The notes beneath the pieces are model-generated. The model did not search any database. It saw only the letters and a program-made list of their open reading frames with translations, and was not told the origin of the DNA. This document shows positions 19,901 through 29,097 of a stretch of DNA of 64,000 bases, in pieces. The stretch's first letter is position 1. Each line of letters starts with the position of its first letter. This stretch comes from Pythium myriotylum (lineage: Eukaryota > Oomycota > Peronosporomycetes > Pythiales > Pythiaceae): the NCBI GenBank assembly GCA_023091665.1, contig JALJCQ010000007.1:1302001-1366000 (forward strand). Reading direction: 5' to 3'. The position numbers and the translations under genes are program-made.

Positions 19901-22866
19901 AACTCAAGCGGCAAGAGATGCAGAATTCCGACGTGAAAGCGAAGGAGTCGATATGCAAAGCACTCGACCGACTTATGGACCCAGCCCAGTATATCGATAT
20001 CTTCGACGAGAGTGATGCGCTCCTCCATCATAAGTACCACCTCGTGTACGCTGTTGGAACGCCCATGATTTTAGATGGTGGATCCGCGCGTTGGATCGCG
20101 GCGCAATCTCTCTTGCGTGTTCTCGTGAGTAGCCAGAGCAAACGCGTTGCTCAAGTGTTAGGGCAAAATCGCGACATGTATTGCGTCCAACCTGAGTACA
20201 GCGAACGCTGTGGCGCGTACAACGGCTTTCGACTTAATACAGCGATTGAAGCCACCAAAAGGAGTCGAGCGGCATTGAAGAAGGCATTGCTGGAAGATCT
20301 TATCGACCAGGCACCGTTTGAAATGGAGTGGCTTCGAGCTTTTACTGGTCAAAGTCTGACAAAAAGGGCGTTGGTCATTCAGGCGATTTGTGATGGGAGC
20401 GTTGCGGCTGACTCCGTGCTGAAGTTAATGCCAAGTAAGATTGACGGAGCTAAACAACAGCTGCTCGTGCTGCGTGGTCTGCTTGCATTCGGTGTGCTCG
20501 AGAACTGCGTCGAGAAGCGGAACCGTGTCACATTCGGACTCCCCGACCCTGGAACTCGCCTGAAGTCCCTTGCGATCCCGTTCACGGCGGCAGATTTACC
20601 GGCTGAGAGATCGGAGTTCAGCCACCCAGATGTTAGCATTGTCCTATCGCTGTTGGCATACTACCACGCTGGATTGACGGACAAAGATATACGGAGGGCT
20701 TTTGATTCTCTGCTTCGATTGGACTACTCAGAGCGCAACCGCTACTACGATGAATGGTTCAGTTCTATCGAGCACGGTTTGGACCAACGCCATCGCGTCA
20801 TGCTGAGTAAGCTCGACCACATCAGCTTGGACAACGCGTATCAGTTCGCAATTGTCTGCGACTCGTACCGCTACTCCATGGAGTTGATCAACTTCTTCTT
20901 AAATCGTCTTGTCTTTCCTCGAGACACGAAGCAGTACCCGGAGCGTCTGTCGCGAAGTGCGTGGGATCTAGTTCGCGGCCCGTTCAATATCGGCTTTTCT
21001 GGTACTAATGATACCCATCGCTTGCTCCCAGCTGCCGTTTCTCAGCGAGAGCCGAATGAGCCCTCGCTTAGAGGGACGAACGGGAAGATGATTGATCTGC
21101 TCCTTTCTTCGACGATCGGATACACAGTGATTGCCGACGAGCAGAAGAACGCAGCAACCACGAGCCCCGAAGGGGATAAATATGGTATGTTGGATCGCCA
21201 CCCCAGGTCTATGTGGCAACGTCTCCTGCTGCATGGACTTGAAAATAAATGCCAAGCTCTGATCGATACTGGAGCGCTGTTGGCCGGTGTGGCAATCGAC
21301 GAGGCAGCACAATTCCTGATCCAGGAGGCGTTATTCAATGCTGCTGGCGTCACGTATTACGACACACGCAAAGAATTTGACTGTTGGGTTGTCCTCGAGC
21401 GGGAGCGTCTGGTCTTGCGCCCACTTAAGAAGTCGTCACTTCACGAGCGCGACACATTTGTGATTTTCGATGAAGCTCGAGCGCGAGGATCTGACATGAA
21501 ACTGCGCTCAGATGCAATTGCAATGCTGACTCTCGGTCCAAGTCTCACCAAAGATAAGCTTATGCAAGGTGCGGGACGTATGAGACAACTTGGGCGAAAC
21601 CAAAAGCTCTGGTTGACCAGTACCACAGAGGTGAAGAACAGTGTTGCACAGCTCCGAGACTCAACTCTCAAGACGAAACTCATGCCTGTCCACAGTAAAG
21701 ATAGAAGGCGAGGGGCCGATCTTGGTCTTGTAGATGTTCTCAACTGGGTGGTGGAAAACACTCAGCAACAGTGCACCCTCGGTCTTCTCGAGTGGGCACA
21801 GAATGGAATCCAGTTCTGCGCTAAAGAGATTGACTCCAAGAACGAATTGCAAGCTGAAAACTGGACCCTGGAAAAACAATATAACAGCGCAGTCACGGAC
21901 GAGCTGATATATGATGTTGTTCGACAACGACTGGATGTCGTCGTTGAACGCAATGGTGAGATACTGAAGGCACTTCCGACCTCCGATAGAGATGACGCCG
22001 AACATGTATTCGATCGGATCGATGATAGGGCGTTTACTTATGGGTATGAAGACGAGGTTCATGTGAGCTCTTACGAGGAGGAGTGTGAACGAGAGCTCCA
22101 GGTCGAGGAGGAAGAAGAAGTCCACGCAGAAGAAAAGGGCCCCTCGCTCTCTCCAGCCACGGAAGTGATATGGGACGTATCTAGGATTTTCAATTGTACG
22201 ACTGCTGCGCAAGTGTCTGCAAAAGGAATTGTCATCTCCAACCTCTCTGACGCGGCAGCAAAGTGGGTTTATCCTCCTGCTTGCGGTAAGAACGTCCGAT
22301 GGGGTGTGGCAAATGTGTACGCCACATCTAACTTCTGGATGACGGTGATTCCACCTGGGTTCAGTACCGCTAACGACCGCCCGTCCGTCAGGACGCGATA
22401 TCTGCGCATGATTGACACGTTGGTGGTATTCTTGGATGGTAGTATCCTCGCTCTCACAGACATCGAGGCCAACGCGTTGCTCAAGGAGATGTCGGCAGCC
22501 CCAAGTCAGCATCGACATTTCCACGTCGTCAATCTCACTTTCGCGTGCCGAGCGATCGCGAACAATGGCGCAAGCGCGACATTCACGTTTGTTCCATTAG
22601 TCCGAGCGGCAAACGTGTTCCGCAACGCCAACTTGGTTCCGATCACCTCGATCATTGCCTGCTGCCTCTTCAACGGTGACACGCACTTTGTCTCGACCAC
22701 CCAAGAGGCCGTCTCTAGGAGAGCTCTTCAGGAGCTTCTGAGGGACCTGAAGCTGCGAGAGCCCAGCCTCCAGGCGTTTGTCGAGGCTCGACGGTTTCCG
22801 CAGCGTTGGACGCGGTCGTTTCTTCATCGCGTCGCCAAGGAAATGGACTTGGCCGAGATGCAGTAG
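13945..22866 (+). CDS. Giant DUF3638/DUF3645-family protein
   Basis: A single 8.9-kb exon encodes 2,973 residues; the first in-frame ATG gives MAPLNAIFRFKNQSP. The family (Pfam DUF3638 and DUF3645, often labelled 'ubiquitinyl hydrolase' in databases) is known from fungi, amoebae and oomycetes and has no settled function. Seen here: a coiled-coil near residues 610-720; QLNMGRGKTRVILPML (about 1885), which looks like a Walker A/helicase motif I; YIDIFDESDALLHH (about 2013), like motif II; FSGTNDTHRLLP (about 2350), the DUF3645 hallmark; and FDEARARGSDMKL then LMQGAGRMRQLGRNQ (about 2505-2548), which looks like helicase motif VI. An acidic tract lies near 2700. I see no clear protease Cys/His pair. 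An ATP-driven translocase-like role is inference. Confidence 0.9.
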   Translation: MAPLNAIFRFKNQSPTTSQDPSLCESLVDVVGDGVRAILKTAPPDEVPSEDGASATTAARRLRRRLHMDPLLQSRKTPIGEFSATDREFLREALAQLSPRDEAQPMKRGDVWTERWYPQYAAALQFECVSVGAVSVRLVALDGWQRVLHFPSSGGCVHSAEPTTQVLIHCGRVDADSWHGVLNGLTERLEEASKRTGSSRSAANRETPGHQKTPSFLAALLRNAVDALTNENVDSMDRHLPMGGMTDVGKHTGGEARDTCWALVAAAFRQALPGNSELFKQFEVALYSHLLIKEIDRVRATVNTTSTIVPVPSTVWPSLDRCFEILDSIAVRLLELGQKGFDGARMEEKCRRWRLDLDAVAQAWADWRSNCYRIPTLAGLRSMQSSKPGLDVDTPEMINFSAPMSNQPSVRGSVLTTVRHYEFIEPQSCSTNSILADLEAADAAQSAFKRIATLRVIEQFLYRAAANLSTTTKNNTLTCHGYFKLIDWYKKNLSAVSSLTNYDEIARVQLQSRYLLLSHLVFCLSHQLCCKDFPVLAKYQIALDWRRLEVCVLPEAVSRTVLLKIVRYIRQFNKKCDGPPVFDLSNHEGTRAFAREIAPTLSSITAKHEEVLSKWENHIDTVWDGIQKRKAEVSEERRQMRANQEKVNEYQAALEQEIERLEELRDAEEDEPSMTWNQRRQRYEPAPVHSSLTHHYKQELRFLRNLVAQSKARIKQLVPMPEFVVSPLPENRLDGLEVLFYLDIPYNIGVTAELCGRAQRSLGPIDLDLSPQLQTTAPCATSWSSYFKSRKGASTFDPQAQFVDAYPVELNPPTTSHGQTSIDRVGSRQSFVNSCAWYPKVEGTELLWNGGDKVYINPYRIKPEQSREYFTARVPSIDGDKTNYQWMNTYPGGLQRSNIPYATADDAGEAVIDYRAYLSLGGIRATPLEQVRKVFAAVQDDLLEWSKPLVGVVVRQALFQVGEFSDADDPRLTWHSDLSFPNYLAVFRSALQELLTKAGASPRRWNSLPLLADIVGFLDGFMLFQESLRLKLAKVARGWASDTRREWQQGVTPKEQKELRARECILYGYAILCFRLGRPLTTSESHELCELILLFRNSLLFAAGSSIEAQIRSVEMDVQMVMADQITYVVKHVSARPTWILTPACQRVNALVPKELAWKRVQESESALDAIPSCFEATHEPTGVHYLVNLFTGAILVDGAPPGGLPPEVRAMPSFIQLFGDQDFEVTTSKIGVYATVQTFHGCMYRFRVVDNDLVVEESKACEYELPSEALQLCRPEWISDHVDIVPRRLLELHSHWYWHEKSCVLVRPKTAVKRQISFVMKLTEYSSAQIFQVPRSDQNLPPNEVISRTDSYKFFIPPDSALKNALGKFEQSDFVHCFRTPQPSSVIEIELPRFGLRFVQSHVGLSSVEFSGYVLSANQQLNDHFCRFRRYLVLEETTGDASSSKQKLLVPSGKVVEHANGMVDVSVPADSSATIATNVFDLHDRLNIFMADNIESRLQLASLYTISGNLLPWPGLQMTGGEAAMEVLRGCWPSRPYSKEAIGHLHVIKQFSSRHTPSLALLVSLLVQKSCRLEFLFDTDPTRKTSELVEMQWFNDELDETSLTAYSPFPTNARRCLTDSEEWDLLGPTSLHHIDEHVRYQQSFPPAMLDDVPVNIDFVKREENKLLQLVDMQNTFRTKSTVFPLSEGGSNKTRTNMMAELQESWRIHHAHADGVLKGSLAELKTTIEASFDRVSAKRATLHKYLHRSIDVAQSRWSDRLLVAANRVPVLTISDILRCAIDDQVVLHFVPALNQSCRDRFKQAALLYLELCVLEDKLERILSRANSSPQPPLEYFVDELSCVRHWSTREHPYWLVFEVEGKIQIRPEQYVIARHLIENPGSISQLNMGRGKTRVILPMLFLYYRYNVTDRVVRAHFLSPLLSETLQFMHRVVSSGTLRLPFIELPFNRGVDLDLRDVLLMQEAVDEAKESGGFLVIAPEHRLSLELKRQEMQNSDVKAKESICKALDRLMDPAQYIDIFDESDALLHHKYHLVYAVGTPMILDGGSARWIAAQSLLRVLVSSQSKRVAQVLGQNRDMYCVQPEYSERCGAYNGFRLNTAIEATKRSRAALKKALLEDLIDQAPFEMEWLRAFTGQSLTKRALVIQAICDGSVAADSVLKLMPSKIDGAKQQLLVLRGLLAFGVLENCVEKRNRVTFGLPDPGTRLKSLAIPFTAADLPAERSEFSHPDVSIVLSLLAYYHAGLTDKDIRRAFDSLLRLDYSERNRYYDEWFSSIEHGLDQRHRVMLSKLDHISLDNAYQFAIVCDSYRYSMELINFFLNRLVFPRDTKQYPERLSRSAWDLVRGPFNIGFSGTNDTHRLLPAAVSQREPNEPSLRGTNGKMIDLLLSSTIGYTVIADEQKNAATTSPEGDKYGMLDRHPRSMWQRLLLHGLENKCQALIDTGALLAGVAIDEAAQFLIQEALFNAAGVTYYDTRKEFDCWVVLERERLVLRPLKKSSLHERDTFVIFDEARARGSDMKLRSDAIAMLTLGPSLTKDKLMQGAGRMRQLGRNQKLWLTSTTEVKNSVAQLRDSTLKTKLMPVHSKDRRRGADLGLVDVLNWVVENTQQQCTLGLLEWAQNGIQFCAKEIDSKNELQAENWTLEKQYNSAVTDELIYDVVRQRLDVVVERNGEILKALPTSDRDDAEHVFDRIDDRAFTYGYEDEVHVSSYEEECERELQVEEEEEVHAEEKGPSLSPATEVIWDVSRIFNCTTAAQVSAKGIVISNLSDAAAKWVYPPACGKNVRWGVANVYATSNFWMTVIPPGFSTANDRPSVRTRYLRMIDTLVVFLDGSILALTDIEANALLKEMSAAPSQHRHFHVVNLTFACRAIANNGASATFTFVPLVRAANVFRNANLVPITSIIACCLFNGDTHFVSTTQEAVSRRALQELLRDLKLREPSLQAFVEARRFPQRWTRSFLHRVAKEMDLAEMQ

Positions 22867-22989
22867 AGCTGGCATTTTGAACCCATATCATATCTCATAG
22901 AGAAGCACCAATCACCCACAATCATCCCGTTCGCGATGGGTCTTTGGGTGATTTCTAGGCTCTCAGCACCCATTCCCAACCACACGAAC

Positions 22990-24102
22990 ATGGCGCTCGC
23001 GAGTCGGCTCCCGGCGCTGCTGCGCCGCCACCACGCCCTCCTCACGAGCTCCGGTGTACCGTCTCAGAATGCCCACGTCATGGCCATTGCATCCGTGTGC
23101 GCCACGGCGCCCGTGTGGCTGCAGAGCGCGCGCCACATGGGCCGCGGGCCGACCATCCAGGGCAAGAAGAACGCCACGGACGCTGTAGGGTCTCTCGCGC
23201 AGAGTCGACGCCGCTGCGCATGCTAACGACCCGTACCCACTACAGAAACGCACGGCAATGAACGCCAAGCTGGCCCACGAGCTTGCGATCGTGTCCAAGA
23301 TGGTCCAGGGGGATAAAAACAACGTGGTACGAGTTTCTTGGATTCGTTGCCGCGCTAGGAGGAAAAACTCACGAAACTTCTCGCAAACCAGCGTCTGCAG
23401 TCCGTGATCTCCAAAGCTAAGGCCGCCAACATGCCCAAGGACAAGATTGACGCGGCGATCAAGCGCGGCGTCGACAGCAAGGACTCGATGAATGCAGAGT
23501 CAGTGCTGTACGAGGCCTCAGGACCGGGTGGCAGCGCGCTCATGGTACGTAATCGTCTCGCTATGGTGTGGCTTGCTGAGTCTCACACACAGAGCTGCTC
23601 TAGATCGAGACACTGACCGACAACAAACGCCGAACTGCACCCGCGCTACGACACATTCTGGGCAAGCACGGCGGTTCACTGGGTACGAGCGGCTCGGTGG
23701 CGTGGATGTTCGAGCGCAAGGGCTACCTGGAGATTGAGCTTTCAAAGGCGACTGTACCGGTGGACGACGATGATGCCCTGATGGAGATTGCGGTGCGTCC
23801 GTGTTCAAGCGATCCATTTTGGTCGTGCAGTAACTGATGTGAGTTTGTAGCTCGAGGCTGGTGCAGAAGACATGGAAACACGTGATGGTGTCGCCCAAGT
23901 GACGTGCGAGCCGACGGAGCTGGCACAAGTTCGTGACGCGTTTACAGCCGCAGGACTCGAGCCGTCTATAGTCGAGCTGATCTACCACCCAAAGGAGTTC
24001 ATGGATCTGCCAGAAGCTCAAGCTGCGTCATTTGAGAAGTTGTTAGATGCCCTCAACGACAACGAAGATGTCAACCAGATCCACCACAACGTCAACGAGT
24101 GA
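22990..24102 (+). CDS. TACO1/YebC-family mitochondrial translation regulator
   Basis: Five exons: 22990-23184, 23246-23326, 23392-23544, 23604-23792 and 23851-24102; 289 residues. The YebC family eases ribosome stalling, and human TACO1 activates mitochondrial COX1 translation. An Arg/Ser/Ala-rich N-terminus (MALASRLPALLRRHHALL) suits a mitochondrial presequence. Domain I opens at HMGRGPTIQGKKN; KAKAANMPKDKIDAAIKRG and YEASGPGGSALM are hallmark segments, and LTDNKRRTAPALRHILGKHG follows. The second intron has two frame-keeping acceptors. The 65-nt form (ending 23391) gives NNV-RLQSVI and aligns best with bacterial YebC; a 32-nt form (ending 23358) would add 11 residues. It lies only 123 bases after the giant gene. 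Confidence 0.93.
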
Positions 24103-24316
24103 GTCAACGTTGTGGTGTGCATCAGACGGACAGAATCTCGGTTTTTCCGTTGGTGTTTTCTTCCCCTCTTTTGACTTGGAAGACGTCTACTCAGTTGGAT
24201 TCACATTGCGGTACCTGTTAATCGCTACCAAGTGATTGACTAAATATATCATGGCCGCGTATGAGAATGCATCGCCCCGCCTACATTGTTGAGTACTTCC
24301 AGATCGCTATCAACCC

Positions 24317-27300
24317 ATGGACACGCACTCGTCGCTGCATCGACCGGTGTCCGCACGTGGCTCTCCACTATCGCTCGCAGAACGTGTGGCACTTTATGCG
24401 CGTCAAGCAAGCGCCGCAAACAATGCGGCTGTGCTGCGGAATGTACCAAAACCGACTACCGATGAAATGGCAGCATATGTGGAGGAGTTGAAGCATAGTG
24501 GAGTCTCCCTTTACGAAGACCCATCGTTTTTGCGTATCCTGCTCACCGACACTGACTACGACATGGTGTGTCGTGAAGTTCTTGATCTCCATGATGCAGT
24601 CGTGTGGCACAAAACCCAAGAAGGCCGACGTGGGACTGCAGCATCTACGCTACAGCTGCTGCTTGAATCAACCCACGTATTCTCGGCTGAGGAAATCCGG
24701 GCAGCTCGTTTTGCGACCCAGTGTCTGGCCCCCCTCACATGCACAGAACTCTCCAAGTCAATTCCTCCAGGAGCTGAACTGATTACAGGAAATGTCGGGC
24801 CAGGCAATGGTTCGAGAACGATGTTGGACAATCGGGACGAGAAGCAGCTCCTCGGGCCTGTTTACTCCATTGCGAGCGTTCATGGGAGCAATTCGGCCGG
24901 AAGATCACCACGTATGCCTCCAACAATGAGCGAATGCAGCAGTTTCATCGGCGAAGCCAATTCTGCTCCGCTCGCTCAATCGATTCCTTCAGATGGATCA
25001 TCAGAAGTGGTGGCAGAACAAGTGGACCATGAGAGAAATGACCTTCCGACACCGCTTCGTGAACTTGAAGTCAGTCGGGCTAGTCGGCAGCTGCCTTCTA
25101 CCCAGCTTAAACGAGCCGTCAACGATGAGACAGTAGCAGTTGGCGCGACTCAAGAGGGTACATTGCCACCAGAGAGAAAAGAATCTATCATCTTGCACAA
25201 GATTGCCGATTGTGTGGGCAACTCTACAGTCGAGGAATGTTCGGATACAAGTGAAGTTGAAGTAGTCAGATTGCGTTTAGATGACAGTGGATTCGTCACC
25301 ATTGAAGGTGAAGTACCGCCTGCTCTCGTGAAATGCAGGCAAGATGATCCTCAACTTCGATCACACCGAGAACAAAATGACCAAGTGACATGCATCAAAG
25401 GACGAGGTGCACTACAAACTAAATCCGATGCTTCCCCCAGGTCTGATGTTGAGGTGCTTGTGCAAACCCTTGACAGACGAATCTTCGATGAACGTGACGT
25501 AGATCAAGAAGATCACGCAATTGCCAAGGATGCTTCCACGCTCAAAGGATTTGAAGAGATCTTTTCTTCTCGACTTATCCATCCTCACATTATCGTTCGT
25601 GAGGATCAGGGTGGACTACTTACCGTGAACACAGGGGATACCTCGTCGTCGCCATCGTTTGGTTGCGTCAGCGAAGTAATTGAAGATATTGAAGGAGCAG
25701 CACCATCTCCAGAAATTCCTGTGACCATATCTAATGATGAAGATGCTAGCGAGAAGTTCGTCCGCTGCCCGAAGCCCAGTGGAGAGGTTGATTCCCAATT
25801 AATCGCTAGCCATAAGAGGACTGAAGCATATGAAGTTGGTGATGCCGTCGAAGTCAGGTACCGGGGATGGAACCATTTTCTTCGAGGAGAGATCGCAGTA
25901 GCTCTCGGGAACGGACGCTACAACATTCGGTACACTGATGGCGAATATGAGACTGACGTAGCCGATGAAAACATTCGTCCATTCGAAACTAGTCTGGGAT
26001 ACGACGATCCAACCGACAGAGTGATGCACGAAGGAGGAAGTCCGTTTACGAAACCGATGAGTGAGCGATGCTCAAGTGCACAAGGCTTCGCAAGTAAGAC
26101 ACTGCAGTCAGAGGATCTGGAAGCACAACCGTCAACGCCTTTGTCGAAAGATTCTGTGTATGAGCCACCAAAACAAAAACGTATTGAAGAACTAAAGGGT
26201 CCGGAAAAAGCAATCAAGATAATCCAGCACGATGAAACTCCGCTGATCCAGGAAGCACAGAAGCTCATTGATGAAGTTCATTGGGAAAATGATCACTCAG
26301 GACTCGCTGTCTTGGACGATTGCACTGCAGTTGATGAGATTTCAGAAGACGACGACAACGAGTTCGAGATGGATCGTATTCTACAAACATCTGCACGATT
26401 GACTGGCACCTTGAAAGCGAGGGACTCAAGCACGAAGTCACAGCTGTCACAGGGGTCTACACAGCGAAAATCGATCGAAAAGAGATTGAATGAAGCACGA
26501 AGTGTTGAGATACCTCCGAGTACACGTCGTTACGTAACCCCTCCGAACAGGAGTTGCAGAGTAGTCGAACGACCAAAATCTGTCTCTCACACTACCTCTT
26601 CTCGGAACGGATCTGCCACACCACGAACCAAAGAGCGACGAGTAGACCATCCTCACGTATCGTGGAAAGAGCTAGAGGAATGGAAGAACGTTGACTTGAT
26701 TCTCAATCGTAAGCGTCGTGTGGTAGCTAGCGGTCAAGTCGAGGGAAGCGATGTCCCATGGGGAGAAGAATTCGCTTCCATCCAGTCGCTCAAAAGATTC
26801 GCTGCTCAATATCCCGACGTTCTTCGAGAACACATGTGAGTAGATTCTATCGGAAACTCTTCATCGATACTTTGATTTAACTCAAATTGGCGTTTCACCA
26901 TCGAGTGAGAGCAAGCTCCGGGAAGTGGTCAATGCAGACGTCATTCGTGGCGCAGTTCGTCCAACGACGACGAGGGCAACGTCAGCCGCGCGAGAAGCAC
27001 TTTTACTAGTCAAAGACCTTGCCTTTTTGTTGCGTCATCGGCTGGCTCCGTTTCTTGGTAAGTCTCAGTTTCAACCGAAAAGATGTGCGGCTGACTGACA
27101 CCATCACCTCAACGATAGAAACCATACTACCTGTTGTTCTCCCGGCCGTCTTCCATTCTCAAAAACGATTCTTGTGCGATACAGCATACGAAGTGCTCGA
27201 GGCTTTGGTCGCACACTGCAGCACTCGACGACTCGCCGTCGCACTGCTCAACCAGGCGCTGCGGTTTCCGCGCGATGACATGCGGTTGGTAAATCTGGTA

Positions 27301-27853
27301 AGTCGCACACCAGACGAACATTGTTTCGTGGAATTTATCCGCCTCATCATGACAGACATGCCTGTACGTCGAGAAGTGTCTCGCATCCCTGAGCATGGAT
27401 TCGATCCAAGAACTGATGGCCCGATCAACGAGTATAACGCTCGAGGCTATCGCCGAGCTGCTCACGTGCAAGTCTGCGGCGTGCCAGAACTCCCTCCAAA
27501 AGAGTTTGCTACTGATCCAACAAGCTGTTGGGGTACGTGAATACTGTTCTCGCCCGCATATTTACAACCGAATGAGCTCAACCTTGAATCCTCAGGAAGA
27601 CACGATGGAACAGTTGCTGAAAGACCATCTTATTGGCCACTTGCTCTCACTTGTTCAAAAGCATCTTGCACTAGCCGAATCCGCAGCTCGAAACGTTGCG
27701 AGATCGCCTTCAGCAAGTCCTAAGAAGATCCAACATCAAAACAACGGGATTCCAGTCAAAGGAGCGTCCGCTTCCAGTTCCAGTGCCGGTCTAAGTATCA
27801 TGCAGCGGATGCTGATGCAACGCCAGAATCGAATTCTGCCGGCGCCGGAATGA
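24317..27853 (+). CDS. Tudor-like domain protein with C-terminal helical repeats
   Basis: Five exons: 24317-26835, 26906-27057, 27119-27297, 27356-27532 and 27596-27853; 1,094 residues. Introns are 58-70 nt. The last one (63 nt) is a multiple of three and could be retained in frame. The N-terminal 150 residues are helical. The centre is disordered and charged. A Tudor/Agenet-like barrel is clear at about residues 510-560 (VGDAVEVRYRGWNHFLRGEI, then YNIRYTDGEYETDV). The C-terminal quarter is rich in paired amphipathic helices (LAPFLETILPVVLPAVF and repeats), like HEAT/TOG arrays of microtubule-associated proteins. Tudor-like folds bind methylated residues or act as small scaffolds. No single family recognised; microtubule binding is inference. 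Confidence 0.85.
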
Positions 27854-29097
27854 TGCGATGTACCTGATCTTTAGTCCTGAGGGTTGGGATAACGCACTCT
27901 GTTTTGGGCAATCGGCAACATTCAGCAATTGATTTAACGTGATCAAGTGACAGCGAGAAGTGCCTGAGGCGATCTTGATTTCAAGTTCAAGATTTTGTTC
28001 AACAAATTACGTTCCAAGACACAACTGCGATAGATCTCACGGCTCCATCCCTGTCAAGAGGTGACGATTATAGTTGACGTGTCTTCTCGGCCTCTTCGGC
28101 CTCAGAGACATGCTGATATCGGCTAGCTGTGATAAAAAACCACGGTAAGAACCATTGGCGAAAAACGATCGACGATCATGCCCTAGTTTTTCGTGACAAT
28201 TCCCAAGCGACGCGCACGTAGTCATTGTCCGATGATACATCTCCGAGCAAATGAAAGATATTCTATCACTTGAGACCTTTAGGGGCAAAGGCCCATTCAA
28301 GAAGCTCGCGCTTTGTCTGAACATTGGGATCAAGATGTCGTACTCCATTGGTGGCCTCGTAAAGCTCGCAGCTGCTTCACAACAGCACCGAAGTCATCAA
28401 CGCAGCCAAATAGGTTCCGCTCAGGTAGACGGTCGCTGAATTGGGCGCCTCCTGGATTGTCGCCTCATCGCCTGGTGCACCGAGATGACCGATTGCAATC
28501 TCACAGAAGTCGGCCAATGTTGATTTCGTGCTTGTGCTCTTCTATTTGGTCCCACGAAAGCCGTTTTATAACATATACTTGTGACGCCCAATAGTAGAAC
28601 ACTTTGCGACCAAGGAAATCTGTGCGCATATGCGAGACGCTCGCGTCTTCAGGTACGAATCGGCGTCAAACATTGCCTGGGCTTCCTTCCTTCGGATCGA
28701 GCACATCGACTTTGAGTGGGTGGGACGCCACACCACCATAGCATCACCACCGAAGAGCTCCCGTACGCCACGACGGGAAGATACAACGAAGATTTTGAAC
28801 CGGAAGCCGAGTCGACAGACGCAGCATGCGTGAAAGTAGTGTAGCCCATCAGAACTTGGTGTCGTATGGGAGTATTGAGATACCCGGAGTCAGGACCACC
28901 CTTCAAACATGGACAAACGTCAAATCTCATCGCAATGCCCGAGGCTCTCAACGTGTGAGGGCGATTTTCGACATGGTGTTTGTTGCAGGCCACGAGTGCG
29001 CGTGGAGCAATTGGCTCCTTGCAAGTCGTCAAGGTCACGTCTGTTGTCACAAAGGCCCGAAGTCGTGTCACTCAATTGAGTTCACGCTCGGGGGCTC
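27854..29097. other. 1.2-kb spacer with eroded minus-strand coding-like stretches
   Basis: No intact gene found. On the minus strand between about 28.7 and 28.35 kb, protein-like stretches occur in shifting frames: FLGRKVFYYWASQVYVIKR, then after a frame change LADFCEIAIGHLGAPGDE and SATVYLSGTYLAALM. Stops and frame changes separate them, so this may be an old pseudogene or a gene with exons I could not join. Family unknown. Confidence 0.35.
28349..28720 (-). pseudogene. Possible degraded coding region
   Basis: Protein-like stretches on the minus strand (see the surrounding spacer entry) are broken by stop codons and at least one frame change. No parent family was recognised and no intact start is visible. 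The call is weak: it could equally be undetected exons of a spliced gene. Confidence 0.2.

Noticed and set aside
21661..22524. 287-residue minus-strand frame inside the giant gene
   Set aside because: Shadow of the conserved DUF3638 coding frame; no family features.
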